The notes below the pieces were generated by a model. It ran no database searches. It had not been told where the DNA came from and saw only the letters and a list, made by a program, of their open reading frames with translations. A program made the position numbers and the translations under genes. 64,000 nucleotides of DNA from Cryptosporangium aurantiacum (GTDB taxonomy: Bacteria; Actinomycetota; Actinomycetes; Mycobacteriales; Cryptosporangiaceae): contig NZ_FRCS01000003.1 of the NCBI RefSeq assembly GCF_900143005.1, positions 62,001 to 126,000 of the forward strand, in the 5' to 3' direction. Of the stretch, positions 1 to 8,454 are shown in pieces. Positions within the stretch are counted from its first letter, which is position 1, and each line of letters begins with the position of its first letter.

Positions 1-72
1 GTCGAGTGGTGGCACTACACGCTCAGAGACGAACCATATCCGGACACGTATTTCGACTTTCCGATCACGTAG
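1..72 (+). CDS. C-terminal end of a VanX-type D-Ala-D-Ala dipeptidase (partial)
   Basis: Only the last 23 codons lie in the window. They read through EWWHYTLRDEPYPDTYFDFP to a TAG stop. The glutamate-tryptophan-tryptophan-histidine block followed by a PDTYFDFP end is the usual C-terminus of VanX/DdpX zinc dipeptidases, where this Glu and His belong to the active site. Such enzymes cleave D-Ala-D-Ala, removing the vancomycin target precursor or recycling cell-wall peptides. The convergent VanS/VanR-like pair and a VanZ-like gene nearby fit a glycopeptide or cell-wall theme. The rest of the gene lies to the left, so it cannot be decided whether this is resistance VanX or housekeeping DdpX. Confidence 0.8.
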   Translation, partial: VEWWHYTLRDEPYPDTYFDFPIT

Positions 73-109
73 TGCGTTTGGTCAACGACATGTTCGACGC
101 GATGGGCGC

Positions 110-1198
110 CTAGATCGAGAGCTGCACGGTCACGCGGAGTCCGCCCTCGGGGCGAGGGGTAAGCGTGAGGGTTCCACCGTGCGCCTGGGTGATGCTCTTG
201 ACGATGGCCAGGCCGAGTCCGACACCCGCGTGGCCGTCGCGTATCCGTCCGGTCGCGCGCTGAAACGGCTCGACGATCGTGGCCACCAACTGCGGGGAGA
301 GGTGCTCACCGGTGTTCTCGACGGTGAGCACCACGTTCTTCGGCTGCGCGCTGGTCGTGATCCACACCGCGCCCCGTTCCGGGCAGTTGTGGACGATCGC
401 GTTGTGCACGAGGTTCGTCGTCAACTGCAGCAGGAGCGCGTGAGAGCCGACGGTGGGGGCGACCTCGCCGGAGGTCTCGATCGTGAGGCCGCGCTTCTCC
501 GCGAGCGGAAGAAGCGTTTCGACGGCTTCCTCCGCGAGGAGGGACAGATCGACGGGTTCGCGGACGAACGAGCGCTGGTCCGCGCGGCTGAGCAGGAGCA
601 ACGCTTCGGTGAGGTCGATCGCGCGGGCGTTGACAAAATGCAGGCGTTCGACGAGCCCGCCGGTGACGCTGCTCGGATCGGTGCGAGCCACGTCGAGCAG
701 TGCCTGGGTGATCGCCAGCGGGGTGCGCAGCTCGTGGGAGGCGTTGGCGGCGAACCTCTGCTGTTCGACGACCTGTGCTTCCAGCCGCGCGAGCATGGTG
801 TCGAAACCGTCGGCGAGTTCGCGGAACTCGTCTTCGCGGCCTTCCAGCTGGATCCGGTGAGAGAGCGATCCGTCCGCGGCCAGGCGGGTGGCGTTGGTGA
901 TGCGAGTCAGCGGCGCGAGCATGCCGCCGGCGAGAATCCACCCTCCCACCAGGCCGAACATCAGCAGGAACACCATCGCGAGCGTCGCCTTCGGGACGAA
1001 GGCACGCACCAGATCCGAGCGATCCGGGTTGGGCAGGCTCGGCGCGTTTCCGAACCGGGGCTCGTGCCACCCCTCGGGGACGTACCGCAGCAGGAACACC
1101 CACACCACGGCGAGAAGCAACGCGCCTGCGACCATGAGGAAGCCCGCGTAACTGAGCGTGAGTTTGAGGCGAACGCTCAACCCGGGCGCCCTATCCAC
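110..1198 (-). CDS. Sensor histidine kinase, VanS-like
   Basis: A membrane-bound histidine kinase of 362 residues, the sensor for the response regulator encoded just upstream. Two membrane helices (about residues 8-35 and 70-95) flank a short extracellular loop. A HAMP segment follows, then the H box ASHELRTPLA with phospho-acceptor His155, an N box (NLVHNAIVHN) and a G box (GVGLGLAIVKS). I start it at GTG 1198 because AAGGAGGA sits five bases upstream. An ATG at 1234 has no ribosome binding site and would overlap the regulator by 44 bases instead of 8. The very short sensor loop resembles VanS of actinomycetes, and the neighbouring VanX and VanZ-like genes support that reading. The signal is unknown. 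Confidence 0.85.
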   Translation of the reverse strand: MDRAPGLSVRLKLTLSYAGFLMVAGALLLAVVWVFLLRYVPEGWHEPRFGNAPSLPNPDRSDLVRAFVPKATLAMVFLLMFGLVGGWILAGGMLAPLTRITNATRLAADGSLSHRIQLEGREDEFRELADGFDTMLARLEAQVVEQQRFAANASHELRTPLAITQALLDVARTDPSSVTGGLVERLHFVNARAIDLTEALLLLSRADQRSFVREPVDLSLLAEEAVETLLPLAEKRGLTIETSGEVAPTVGSHALLLQLTTNLVHNAIVHNCPERGAVWITTSAQPKNVVLTVENTGEHLSPQLVATIVEPFQRATGRIRDGHAGVGLGLAIVKSITQAHGGTLTLTPRPEGGLRVTVQLSI

Positions 1199-1886
1199 GC
1201 GCTCCTCCTTCGCAGCCGCCGCCGGATGCGGCATGGATGCGGTAGCCGACGCCGGGCACCGTCGCGATCAGCCAGGGTTCGCCCAGCCGCTTGCGCAGCG
1301 CCGAGACCGTGATGCGCACGGCGTTGGTGAACGGGTCGGCGTTCTCGTCCCAGGCCCGCTCCAGTAGCTCCTCGGCGCTGATGACACCGCCTTCGGCGGC
1401 GACGAGCACCTCGAGCACGGCGAACTGCTTCCGGGTGAGCGCGACGTACCGGCCGTCCCGGTAGACCTCGCGGCGGAACGGATCCAGCCGCAAGCCTCCG
1501 ATCTCCCGCACCGGCGGTCGGCTGTGCACGCGCCTGCGGTCGAGCGCTCGGAGCCTGAGCACGAGTTCGCGCAGCTCGAACGGCTTGGTGAGGTAGTCGT
1601 CGGCTCCGAGCCCGAATCCGGAAGCCTTGTCGTCGAGCCGGTCCGCGGCGGTGAGCATCAGGATCGGCATGCCGGTGCCCGAGGTCACGATGCGTCTGGC
1701 GACCTCGTCCCCGGACGGCCCGGGGATGTCGCGGTCGAGGACGGCGATGTCGTAGGCGTTGACGCTCAGCAGTTGCAGAGCGGTGTCGCCGTCGCCGGCG
1801 ATGTCCGCCGCGATCGCTTCCAGGCGCAATCCGTCGCGGATCGCCTCCGCCATGTAGGGCTCGTCCTCGACGATCAACACACGCAT
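1191..1886 (-). CDS. OmpR/PhoB-family response regulator, VanR-like
   Basis: A two-domain response regulator of 231 residues. The receiver domain has the acidic pair in VEDEP, phospho-acceptor Asp51 in VLDRDIPG and the conserved Lys in LTKPFELREL. The C-terminal winged helix ends with TVPGVGYRIHA, typical of OmpR/PhoB DNA-binding domains. It precedes and overlaps its kinase by 8 bases, so the two are co-transcribed. The ATG at 1886 gives the receiver its normal N-terminus; the open frame runs 31 codons further upstream but would cover the intergenic palindromes. Likely targets are this operon and the divergent vanZ-like gene, which is inferred from position only. Confidence 0.85.
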   Translation of the reverse strand: MRVLIVEDEPYMAEAIRDGLRLEAIAADIAGDGDTALQLLSVNAYDIAVLDRDIPGPSGDEVARRIVTSGTGMPILMLTAADRLDDKASGFGLGADDYLTKPFELRELVLRLRALDRRRVHSRPPVREIGGLRLDPFRREVYRDGRYVALTRKQFAVLEVLVAAEGGVISAEELLERAWDENADPFTNAVRITVSALRKRLGEPWLIATVPGVGYRIHAASGGGCEGGARG

Positions 1887-1970
1887 GCCCTCAACGGTAG
1901 AAGCAGGCGCATATCGTCGCCCTATCCAAAACCCGGGTCCGGATGGCGCCCGGTCGCCCCGGGTGGCGAA

Positions 1971-2016
1971 GCGCTGCACATTTTGTGCCGTCAGAGGGGC
2001 ACAAAGTGTGCAGCGC
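1971..2016. promoter_or_regulatory. Nested double dyad operator (two GCACA-N3-TGTGC sites)
   Basis: A 19-bp inverted repeat (1971-1989 against 1998-2016, 18 of 19 pairs, 8-base gap) lies between the divergent response-regulator and vanZ-like genes. Each arm is itself a perfect dyad, GCACA-TTT-TGTGC at 1976-1988 and GCACA-AAG-TGTGC at 1999-2011, with centres 23 bp apart. This arrangement suits two dimers of a helix-turn-helix regulator side by side. Position between divergent promoters argues against a terminator. The cognate regulator is unknown. Confidence 0.65.
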
Positions 2017-2049
2017 CTCCCCGCGGGTCGACCTCACGCAGTTATCGCC

Positions 2050-2073
2050 GGCGTATCGAAAATTTGATACGCC
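2050..2073. promoter_or_regulatory. 8-8-8 palindrome upstream of the vanZ-like gene
   Basis: GGCGTATC and GATACGCC form perfect 8-bp arms around an AT-rich 8-base centre (GAAAATTT), an unusual composition in this G+C-rich DNA. The site ends 31 bases before the GTG start of the vanZ-like gene, where a repressor operator would sit. It is a different sequence from the dyads at 1971-2016, so a second regulator is plausible. Confidence 0.55.
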
Positions 2074-2104
2074 AGCGGTACAGCCGTGCGTCTCCAATAG
2101 GGCG

Positions 2105-2881
2105 GTGAACCACAGCACCGCGCACCGCACCGCCCGGATCGTGCTCGTCAGCCTCGCGATCCTCGGCTTGGCCGCCGTGCTGTTCGCCGGGCGGCGGTTG
2201 CTTCTGATGTCCGCTCCGACCTGCCTGGCCGGTCGATGGCACGGCTGTTACGACACCGAGAACGGCGTCCTGCTCATGACGCTGGTCGGGCTGCCACCGG
2301 CTGCTCTGGTGGTGTGGGCTCTCACGCGCCTGCGCGTCGCCTCGGACTGGCGGACGTCGCTGGCCGAGGTGGGCATGGTCTACGGGACCGTGCCGTTCGT
2401 CTGGTTGACGCTCATGCCCGGCCCGGGAGCCGGCCTCGTCCCCGGCCGGGTGAGCCTGGTTCCGCTGCAGGACCTGGCCACGATGGGGCCGATCGGGATC
2501 GGTGGCAACCTGCTGATCTTCGCCGCACTGGGGTTCTTCGTCCCGATGCGGTTCGCGGCGCTGGCGTCGGTGCCGCGGATACTGGCACTCGGGGCGAGCT
2601 GCTCCACCCTCGTCGAGATCACGCAATACGTCCTGCGGCTGGACCGGGTGTCCTCCGTGGATGACGTGCTGGTCAACGCGGCCGGCGCGGCGCTGGCCGC
2701 GCTGGCGTCCCGCCCCTGGTGGAGGGACCGGCTAGACACCCGGCGGCTCCAGCAGTACGACGGCGGCGACAAAACCTACGGTCGAGCGGCTGGAGTGGCC
2801 CACGCCCGTGGTGTCCTCGGCCAGCAGCACGTCCCCCGGCCCGAACGTGCGGGTCTCCCCCGTCGCGGTGACCTCGGCTGA
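2105..2881 (+). CDS. VanZ-like membrane protein
   Basis: A predicted integral membrane protein with four or five helices and the VanZ-family hallmarks NLLIFAALGFF and EITQYVLRLDRVSSVDD followed by VNAAGAALA. VanZ proteins give low-level teicoplanin or lipoglycopeptide tolerance by an incompletely understood route; many actinobacterial homologues have no proven role. I start it at GTG 2105, after which the first helix follows; the frame stays open upstream but would run through both palindromes. The conserved domain ends near WWRDRL. The last 50 or so residues are low-complexity and lie antisense to the end of the convergent cupin gene (150-base overlap), so the true C-terminus may be non-conserved or affected by a small indel. 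Confidence 0.75.
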   Translation: MNHSTAHRTARIVLVSLAILGLAAVLFAGRRLLLMSAPTCLAGRWHGCYDTENGVLLMTLVGLPPAALVVWALTRLRVASDWRTSLAEVGMVYGTVPFVWLTLMPGPGAGLVPGRVSLVPLQDLATMGPIGIGGNLLIFAALGFFVPMRFAALASVPRILALGASCSTLVEITQYVLRLDRVSSVDDVLVNAAGAALAALASRPWWRDRLDTRRLQQYDGGDKTYGRAAGVAHARGVLGQQHVPRPERAGLPRRGDLG

Positions 2882-3097
2882 GCCGGACAGGCCGATGATC
2901 AGCTGACGCCGGGACTCCGGCTGCTCCGGATGGCTCCCACCCGCAGGCCCGAGCCCGAACAGCACGCTGGAGGCCGCCAACGGTTGCGAGAAGCCCATCA
3001 CGTCCGGCGGCGGGTTCTCCGGGAGAAACGACACGTCGACGTCCTCGAATCGAGCGTGGCCCTGCTCGTCGGTGTACAGGCGGGTGATCGTCGTCAT
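2732..3097 (-). CDS. Small cupin-domain protein
   Basis: A single-domain cupin of 121 residues (MTTITRLYTDEQG start, with motif stretches SHPEQPESRRQLIIGLSG and FGPGDVLLAEDTTGVGHSS). The fold is a small beta barrel that usually binds a metal through His/Glu residues. The second motif keeps a histidine (VGHSS) but the first has few obvious ligands, so a metal-free binding or isomerase role cannot be excluded. It lies 40 bases downstream of the UbiD gene on the same strand and may be the last gene of the biosynthetic operon. I chose ATG 3097 over an in-frame start at 3124 because the latter adds only a non-conserved stretch. Confidence 0.7.
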   Translation of the reverse strand: MTTITRLYTDEQGHARFEDVDVSFLPENPPPDVMGFSQPLAASSVLFGLGPAGGSHPEQPESRRQLIIGLSGSAEVTATGETRTFGPGDVLLAEDTTGVGHSSRSTVGFVAAVVLLEPPGV

Positions 3098-3137
3098 GCC
3101 GACCACTCTGGCGCACCCGACCACCCCGTAGAACCAG

Positions 3138-4544
3138 TCACGGCGCGGTGAAGGGTGGGCGGCGGAAACGGTCGTGCTGTCCGTACGGCACCGTGCAGTC
3201 GAACAGCGTCTTCGCGGTCCGCCCGTTGGCCGAGATCGTCGTCGTGTAGACCAGGTGCTGCGAGGGATCGAGCGGAAACCCCTCGCGGTCAGGCAGCACG
3301 ACGACGTCCCGATCGCCCTGCAGGCGGGTCACCATCGCCCACCACAGATCCTGTTCCGACTCGACGTCGACGTCCTCGTCGACGCCGATCACCAGCTTGA
3401 CCATGCGGAACGTCTCCAGGACACCGATCGACGCGGCGCGGACCGCCTCGTCGTCGCCCGCGTTCCGCTTGGCCTGCCACTGCACCACGATCATCAGCTG
3501 TCCCCCGCCCGCGGTGTGGCAGTGCACGGCGCGCACGGGGGCGTCCCGGCGAACCAACTCGGCCAGCACCGCGGCCTCCATACCGAAGCCGAGCAGATGT
3601 GACTGCTCGTACCCGGGGCCGGACACCGCCTGCAGGATCGGGTCGGGCCGCGCCGTGATCGCGCTGACCCGCACGACCGGCAGTCCCGGGTGGGCGTTCC
3701 CCTGGTAGCCGAGGAACTCGGGCGTGGCCGCCGGGCCGTCCGGGTTCTCCGCGGCCAGCTCCGCGGTGATCTCACCCTCGAGCACGTACTCGGCGTCCGC
3801 GATGAACTCCGCCGGGACGCTGCGACAGGGCAGCAACTCGACCGGCGCACCGGCGAGCGCGCCGGCCACGGCCAGCTCGTCCAGGTCCGTGGGCACCAGC
3901 GAGGTGGGGCAGCACGAGGAGAGCAGAACCGCCGGAGAGAGACCGAGGTGGATGGCGACCGGCAGCGGCTGACCGCGCTGCAGCGAGCGTTCGTACGCCA
4001 GCCCGAGGTCGCGGCCGGGCACCATCCAGATCGTCAGGCGGTCGGCGCCGCGCACGCACATGCGGTGCACCGATAGATTCCGCACGCCGGTCTCCGGGTC
4101 GGTGGCCAGCACCGCGCCGAGCGTGAGGTAAGGCCCGGCGTCCTCGTCGGTGAGCACCGGAATCGGCAGCGTCGACAGATCCGTGGCGACGACGTCCCGC
4201 GGCCATCGGCCCGGATCCGTGGCCGGCACCGGGGCCAGCGGCGTGGCCACGGCTTCCCGCAGCCGGAACGGCACCTGCTCGGGGCGCAGGCCGAGCAGCG
4301 CGGCGGCCCGGCGGCGGGTGCCGTAGAGGCCCATCAGGACCCGTGACGGCGGGCCGGTGACCGGGCGCACCCGTTCGTACAGCACGGCGGGGCCCGGCCC
4401 GGTGGGCGGCGGCGCCGGCGTGCCGGCCCACCGGGCGTAGTGCGCGCTCGCCCCGAAGCGGGCCGGCAGCTCGTCGTCGACCCGCACCAGCTCGCCGGGC
4501 GTCGTCTCCAGCGCCGCGACCGCCGAGCGCAGGTCGGTGATCAC
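3138..4544 (-). CDS. UbiD-family prenylated-FMN-dependent decarboxylase
   Basis: A 468-residue protein with UbiD-family layout: an N-terminal region with RNLSVHRMCVRGADRLTI, a middle part with PVAIHLGLSPAVLLSSCCP, and the downstream block ENPDGPAATPEFLGYQG followed by HPGLPVVRVSAITARPDPIL. UbiD enzymes reversibly decarboxylate aromatic or unsaturated acids using prenylated FMN made by UbiX. No UbiX is seen here, so the cofactor would come from elsewhere in the genome. The start overlaps the chorismate mutase stop by four bases (ATGA), indicating translational coupling. In this cluster a chorismate-derived aromatic acid is the likely substrate; that is inference. Confidence 0.8.
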   Translation of the reverse strand: MITDLRSAVAALETTPGELVRVDDELPARFGASAHYARWAGTPAPPPTGPGPAVLYERVRPVTGPPSRVLMGLYGTRRRAAALLGLRPEQVPFRLREAVATPLAPVPATDPGRWPRDVVATDLSTLPIPVLTDEDAGPYLTLGAVLATDPETGVRNLSVHRMCVRGADRLTIWMVPGRDLGLAYERSLQRGQPLPVAIHLGLSPAVLLSSCCPTSLVPTDLDELAVAGALAGAPVELLPCRSVPAEFIADAEYVLEGEITAELAAENPDGPAATPEFLGYQGNAHPGLPVVRVSAITARPDPILQAVSGPGYEQSHLLGFGMEAAVLAELVRRDAPVRAVHCHTAGGGQLMIVVQWQAKRNAGDDEAVRAASIGVLETFRMVKLVIGVDEDVDVESEQDLWWAMVTRLQGDRDVVVLPDREGFPLDPSQHLVYTTTISANGRTAKTLFDCTVPYGQHDRFRRPPFTAP

Positions 4545-4885
4545 GCCGGTGTTCCCCGCCGCTGCGCCAACCGCTCCAGCTGCATGGTGGTCAGCTGGTC
4601 GATGAGCGACCGGTACGTCTCCCGGGCGATCTGCGGGGGCATGTCGTGCCGCTCGGCGAGCATCTCGACCCGGGCCAGTACCTGCCGGACGCGGTCGGTG
4701 GAGCGGACGGCGTCCTCATCGGTCTTGTGCTCGGTGAGGATCCGCACCGCGGCGGTCCGCTCGGCCAGCAGGCCGACGATCTGCTCGTCGATCTCGTCGA
4801 TGCGGTGACGCATCCGGCCGATCTCGGCCTGCGCCGCCGAGCGCTCCTCGGACGAGACCGACCGCTCTTCGGAACCGGCGGTCAC
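4541..4885 (-). CDS. AroQ-type chorismate mutase-like protein
   Basis: A 114-residue all-helical protein with the AroQ signature RMRHRIDEIDEQIVGLLAER, a following HKTDEDAVRS loop and a C-terminal helix ending YRSLIDQLTTMQLERLA. AroQ proteins act as chorismate mutases, as isochorismate-pyruvate lyases, or in antibiotic clusters as 4-amino-4-deoxychorismate mutases (PapB/CmlD type). The sequence alone does not separate these. No prephenate or arogenate dehydrogenase is in the cluster, so a complete Phe/Tyr-type branch is not present here. Overlaps of four bases on both sides place it firmly in the operon. Confidence 0.8.
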   Translation of the reverse strand: MTAGSEERSVSSEERSAAQAEIGRMRHRIDEIDEQIVGLLAERTAAVRILTEHKTDEDAVRSTDRVRQVLARVEMLAERHDMPPQIARETYRSLIDQLTTMQLERLAQRRGTPA

Positions 4886-5229
4886 GGCGCGCCGACCCGG
4901 TCCACGACGAACACGACCGTGGGCTCGTCGCTGGAGCCCTGCGAGCGGTGCTCCTCGTCGTCAGGGATCACAAATCCCATGCCGGGCCGGCACGGCACCG
5001 ACCGATCCCTGAAGTGGACGGTGAACTCGCCGCGCAGCACGTAACCGGTGTGGCCGCGCACGCACCACTCGTGCTCGTCGAAGCCGGCGGGCAGTTCGAG
5101 TAACCGCAGCCGCTGACCCCCGACGAACGCGAGCTTGACGCGCCCGTCGGCTCCTGGCTTGTGCCACTTCTCCCAGTCGGCGTTCGGGAAGTCGATGCCG
5201 ACGGGCAGCGTGGCGGCGTCATTGGACAT
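4882..5229 (-). CDS. Cupin-domain protein
   Basis: A 115-residue single cupin. The barrel includes DEHEWCVRGHTGYVLRGEF, which supplies His/Glu candidates for a metal, and a second motif CRPGMGFVIPDDEEHRS. The start at 5229 is backed by a GAGGAG ribosome binding site. It overlaps the preceding flavin-reductase gene by 11 bases and the chorismate mutase by four. Cupins of this size in biosynthetic clusters act as cyclases, isomerases, dioxygenases or binding proteins; I see nothing that selects one. It is not closely similar to the cupin at 2732-3097. Confidence 0.75.
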   Translation of the reverse strand: MSNDAATLPVGIDFPNADWEKWHKPGADGRVKLAFVGGQRLRLLELPAGFDEHEWCVRGHTGYVLRGEFTVHFRDRSVPCRPGMGFVIPDDEEHRSQGSSDEPTVVFVVDRVGAP

Positions 5230-5905
5230 TGCCGTCTCCTCGGGTAGATGCGGGCTCGCCGCGACGCGGACGAGGAATGCGCTCGTTGAGGTCGTGCGGC
5301 GGCAGCACGGGGCCGTCGACGATGCGCTGGTGCCGTTGCAGCAGCTGGATCATGTCGAGCATCCGGTGCAGCATGCGATCGAGAGCGTCGAGGCCCTCGA
5401 CGTCGTTCAGACCCGGCGTGCTCTGCGTGTTGCGCAGCAGCACCGGGAATCCGCTGCCGACCAGGATCATGCGGTTGAGCAGCAGGTTGTTGATGATCTG
5501 GTTGTGCGCTGACGAGTCGCTGTACCGGCGGCCGGTGACGATCACGCCGCCGACCTTGTTCGTCAGCGGTCGGGCGAAGCGCAGGTAACCGACCCCGGCG
5601 CGTTCGATGAAGATCTGCATCAGGTGCGCCAGCCCGAAGCCGTGCACCGGAGCGGCGTACAGGATGCCGTCCGCCGCGCGCATCTGCTCGATCAGCGCCG
5701 GCATGTCGTCGTTGATCTCGCACGGCACCGGCCTGCTGTTGCAGTTGCCGCACGGGCTACACGGCGCGATGCGGTGATCCCGTAGCGAAATCGTCCGCAG
5801 CTCGCCGCCGCGTTCGGTGATCAGGCGGCCGGCGTGTGCCACCGCCAGGTCGGTGTTTCCTCCGGCTCGTTCCGAGCCGTTGATGGCCAGGATCGTGCTT
5901 CCCAT
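5219..5905 (-). CDS. NAD(P)H-dependent FMN reductase-like flavoprotein
   Basis: A 228-residue flavodoxin-fold protein. The N-terminus AINGSERAGGNTDLAVAHA is the FMN phosphate-binding loop, followed by a CSPCGNCNSRPVPCEINDD segment and GILYAAPVHGF in the region contacting the isoalloxazine. Such proteins reduce free FMN or quinone-like substrates and often support other flavoenzymes. The cysteine-rich stretch is typical of the iron-sulfur flavoprotein-like subgroup, so bound redox centres are possible. The neighbouring UbiD decarboxylase needs a reduced flavin-derived cofactor, which makes a supporting role attractive but unproven. The gene begins one base before the end of the trpB-like gene, inside the same operon. 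Confidence 0.75.
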   Translation of the reverse strand: MGSTILAINGSERAGGNTDLAVAHAGRLITERGGELRTISLRDHRIAPCSPCGNCNSRPVPCEINDDMPALIEQMRAADGILYAAPVHGFGLAHLMQIFIERAGVGYLRFARPLTNKVGGVIVTGRRYSDSSAHNQIINNLLLNRMILVGSGFPVLLRNTQSTPGLNDVEGLDALDRMLHRMLDMIQLLQRHQRIVDGPVLPPHDLNERIPRPRRGEPASTRGDGNVQ

Positions 5906-5906
5906 G

Positions 5907-7211
5907 TCAATCGGTCAGTTCTCCGGCGAAGTAGTCCAGGTACGCCTGCATGTCGAAGTGACCGTGGCCGGACAGCGAGAACACGATGGTCCGGGAACGG
6001 CCCGCGGCCCGGCATTCCAACGCTTCGTCGATCGCCACCCGCACCGCGTGGGTCGACTCCGGCGCCGGCACGATGCCCTCGGCCCTGGCGAACTGCACAC
6101 CGGCCTCGAAGCAGGCCAGCTGTGGCACGGCCCGCGCCTCCAGCAGGTCGATGTCCTTGAGCGCGCTGACGATCGGCGCCATGCCGTGGTAGCGCAGCCC
6201 ACCGGCGTGGATGGCAGGCGGCCGGAAGTCGTGCCCGAGCGTGTGCATCTTCGTCAGCGGCGTCATTCCGGCGGTGTCACCGAAGTCGTACTCGTAGGTG
6301 CCCTGGGTCAGCGACGGGCAGGACGCCGGTTCGACCGCGATCAGCCGGACCGCCGGCTCGCCGTCGAACTGCCTGCGCAGGAACGGCAGCGCCAGACCCG
6401 CGAAGTTGGAACCGCCCCCGGCCGCGCCGATGACCACGTCGGGGTAGTCGTCGGCCAGCTCCAGCTGACGGAGCGCCTCCTGGCCGACGATCGTCTGATG
6501 CATGAGGACGAGGTTGAGCACCGAACCGAGCGCGTACTTGGCGGTGCCGCCGCTGTTCAGCGCCGCCTCGACCGCCTCGGAGATGGCCAAGCCGAGGCTG
6601 CCGGTGGAGTTCGGGTCGGCGGCCAGGGCCGCGCGGCCGGCCTCGGTCAGCGGGCTGGGGCTGGCCGTGACACCGGCGCCGAACGTCTCCATCAGCGCCC
6701 GCCGGTACGGCTTCTGGTCGTAGCTGACCCGAACCATGTAAACGGCGCACTCCAGACCGAAGTACGAGCAGGCCAGCGCGAGGGAGCTCCCCCACTGCCC
6801 GGCGCCGGTCTCGGTGGTGAGCTTCTGTACGCCTTCCCGCTTGTTGTAGTAGGCCTGCGGCACCGCCGTATTGGGCTTGTGGCTCCCCGCCGGGCTCACG
6901 CCCTCGTACTTGAAGTAGATCCGGGCGGGCGTCTGCAGGGCCTTCTCCAGGCGGTGCGCACGGACGAGCGGGCTCGGCCGCCACTGCCGGTAGACGTCGA
7001 GGACCGCGCCGGGGATGTCGATGTCCCGCTCGGTGGAGAACTCCTGTTCGATCAGCGCTTGCGGGAACAGCGGCTCGAGGTCGGCCGGGGTGATCGGCTC
7101 CCTGGTGCCGGGGTGCAGCATCGGCGGCAGGCCCTTGGGCAGGTCGGGGACGACGTTGTACCAGGTCGTCGGAAGGTCGTTCTCGGACAGCAGAAATCGG
7201 GTGACGGACAT
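5907..7211 (-). CDS. TrpB-like PLP enzyme (TrpB2 type)
   Basis: A fold-type II PLP enzyme of 434 residues, longer than classical TrpB and matching the TrpB2 subfamily that works without TrpA. Lys112 in [10 protein letters not shown] is the predicted PLP lysine, and [11 protein letters not shown] forms the phosphate-binding glycine loop. TrpB-type enzymes join an indole or other nucleophile to the aminoacrylate made from serine. No trpA is nearby. Start ATG 7211 has GGAGAA nine bases upstream; the GTG at 7220 is too close to that site. With anthranilate-synthase subunits in the same operon, it may build tryptophan or a tryptophan-like amino acid, or attach another chorismate-derived nucleophile. 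Confidence 0.85.
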   Translation of the reverse strand: MSVTRFLLSENDLPTTWYNVVPDLPKGLPPMLHPGTREPITPADLEPLFPQALIEQEFSTERDIDIPGAVLDVYRQWRPSPLVRAHRLEKALQTPARIYFKYEGVSPAGSHKPNTAVPQAYYNKREGVQKLTTETGAGQWGSSLALACSYFGLECAVYMVRVSYDQKPYRRALMETFGAGVTASPSPLTEAGRAALAADPNSTGSLGLAISEAVEAALNSGGTAKYALGSVLNLVLMHQTIVGQEALRQLELADDYPDVVIGAAGGGSNFAGLALPFLRRQFDGEPAVRLIAVEPASCPSLTQGTYEYDFGDTAGMTPLTKMHTLGHDFRPPAIHAGGLRYHGMAPIVSALKDIDLLEARAVPQLACFEAGVQFARAEGIVPAPESTHAVRVAIDEALECRAAGRSRTIVFSLSGHGHFDMQAYLDYFAGELTD

Positions 7212-7239
7212 CGGTAGCACTTCTCCGAGAGGTAGGTGG

Positions 7240-8454
7240 TCAGACGAATTGCGGATCGGGTTCGGTCACCGGTGCGCGGCGCACCGGCAGCACCGCGTAG
7301 GCGAGAACGCCGACCGCGGGTACGAGGAACAGCGCGAGAAACACCGGTGCATGGCCCTGCTCCTGCCACAACAGGCCGAAGCCCATCGGGACGACGAGCC
7401 GGGCGAAGCTCAGGACGAAGCCGTTGAGCGCCATGAACCGGCTGACCCGCCGACCGTCGATCTGGTCGGCGATGTAGGTCGGGACGACCACCGAGACGAT
7501 GATCTCGCCGACCGTCCACACCACGGTGGACAGCAGGAGCGCGGGCAGTGAGAACGCGAAGGCCATCACCGCGGTGCCCGCGGTCCACAGCGCTCCCGCC
7601 ACGATGAGCAGGACCCGCGTCGGATAGGCCTTGATCTTCCGTTCGATGAACAGCCCCGCGGACACCACGACGACGCTGTTGATCGTGTAAACGAGTCCGA
7701 TCATCGCCGCGGACGTGTTCAGCACGGTCGTGACCGCCAGCGGCAGCGCGTACTCGATGCCGATCAACGGGACCACGAAACACAGCGACGCGACGACCAC
7801 GACCGCCACGTCGAGATCCGCACGCCACCCGGCGGGCCTGCTCCGCCCCTCCGGCCGGCGCGATCGCCGGATCGTGTCGCGGGGCACCCAGACCATGATC
7901 AGCGCGGCGCAGACGAGCCCGAGCGCGATGTTGCCCGCGAACATCAGCCCGTACGAGTACGCCGCAGCCACGCCGCCGAGCAGTGGGCCGATGCCCATGC
8001 CCAGGTTGTTGGCGATGTAGCTGACCGTGTACGCGAACGGCCGCTGCTCCGGCGCGGCCAGGTCGGCGATGAGGGTGTTGGCCGCGGGCGCGAACATCCC
8101 CATGCCGACCAGCGCGAGGAACAGAAACGCCGCGTACTGCCAGGGTGTGTCCCGGACCAGCGCCAGGCCCGCGTACCCCGCCGCGTTGAGCACGAGGCTG
8201 ACGAGCAGCGCCGCGCGTCGGCCGGCCCGGTCACAGGCCGGGCCGCTGAGCAGGCTGCCGACCAGCAGGCCGGTGCTGCCCACCGACATCAACACACCGG
8301 CATGACCCGTGCTCAGGTGCTTGGCCTCGGTGAGATACACCGCGAGGAGCGGAAAGACGAACATGCCCGCCCGGTTGACGAAACAGGCCAGCACCAGGAC
8401 CCGCAACGGCCTGGGCAGCGCTGCGAACTCCCGCAGCCGGGTCTGACCGATCAT
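7240..8454 (-). CDS. MFS exporter
   Basis: A 404-residue major facilitator with about twelve predicted membrane helices. The first is [20 protein letters not shown] and the loop between helices 2 and 3 contains [13 protein letters not shown], a drug:H+ antiporter-type motif A. It starts at ATG 8454, overlapping the ATP-grasp gene by three bases (ATGA context). In an operon of biosynthetic enzymes it most likely exports the product and gives self-protection. Substrate specificity cannot be read from the sequence. Confidence 0.85.
   Translation of the reverse strand: MIGQTRLREFAALPRPLRVLVLACFVNRAGMFVFPLLAVYLTEAKHLSTGHAGVLMSVGSTGLLVGSLLSGPACDRAGRRAALLVSLVLNAAGYAGLALVRDTPWQYAAFLFLALVGMGMFAPAANTLIADLAAPEQRPFAYTVSYIANNLGMGIGPLLGGVAAAYSYGLMFAGNIALGLVCAALIMVWVPRDTIRRSRRPEGRSRPAGWRADLDVAVVVVASLCFVVPLIGIEYALPLAVTTVLNTSAAMIGLVYTINSVVVVSAGLFIERKIKAYPTRVLLIVAGALWTAGTAVMAFAFSLPALLLSTVVWTVGEIIVSVVVPTYIADQIDGRRVSRFMALNGFVLSFARLVVPMGFGLLWQEQGHAPVFLALFLVPAVGVLAYAVLPVRRAPVTEPDPQFV

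Noticed and set aside
1971-2016. Transcription terminator
   Set aside because: The hairpin lies between two divergent genes, not after a gene, and its arms are themselves perfect dyads, which fits operators better.
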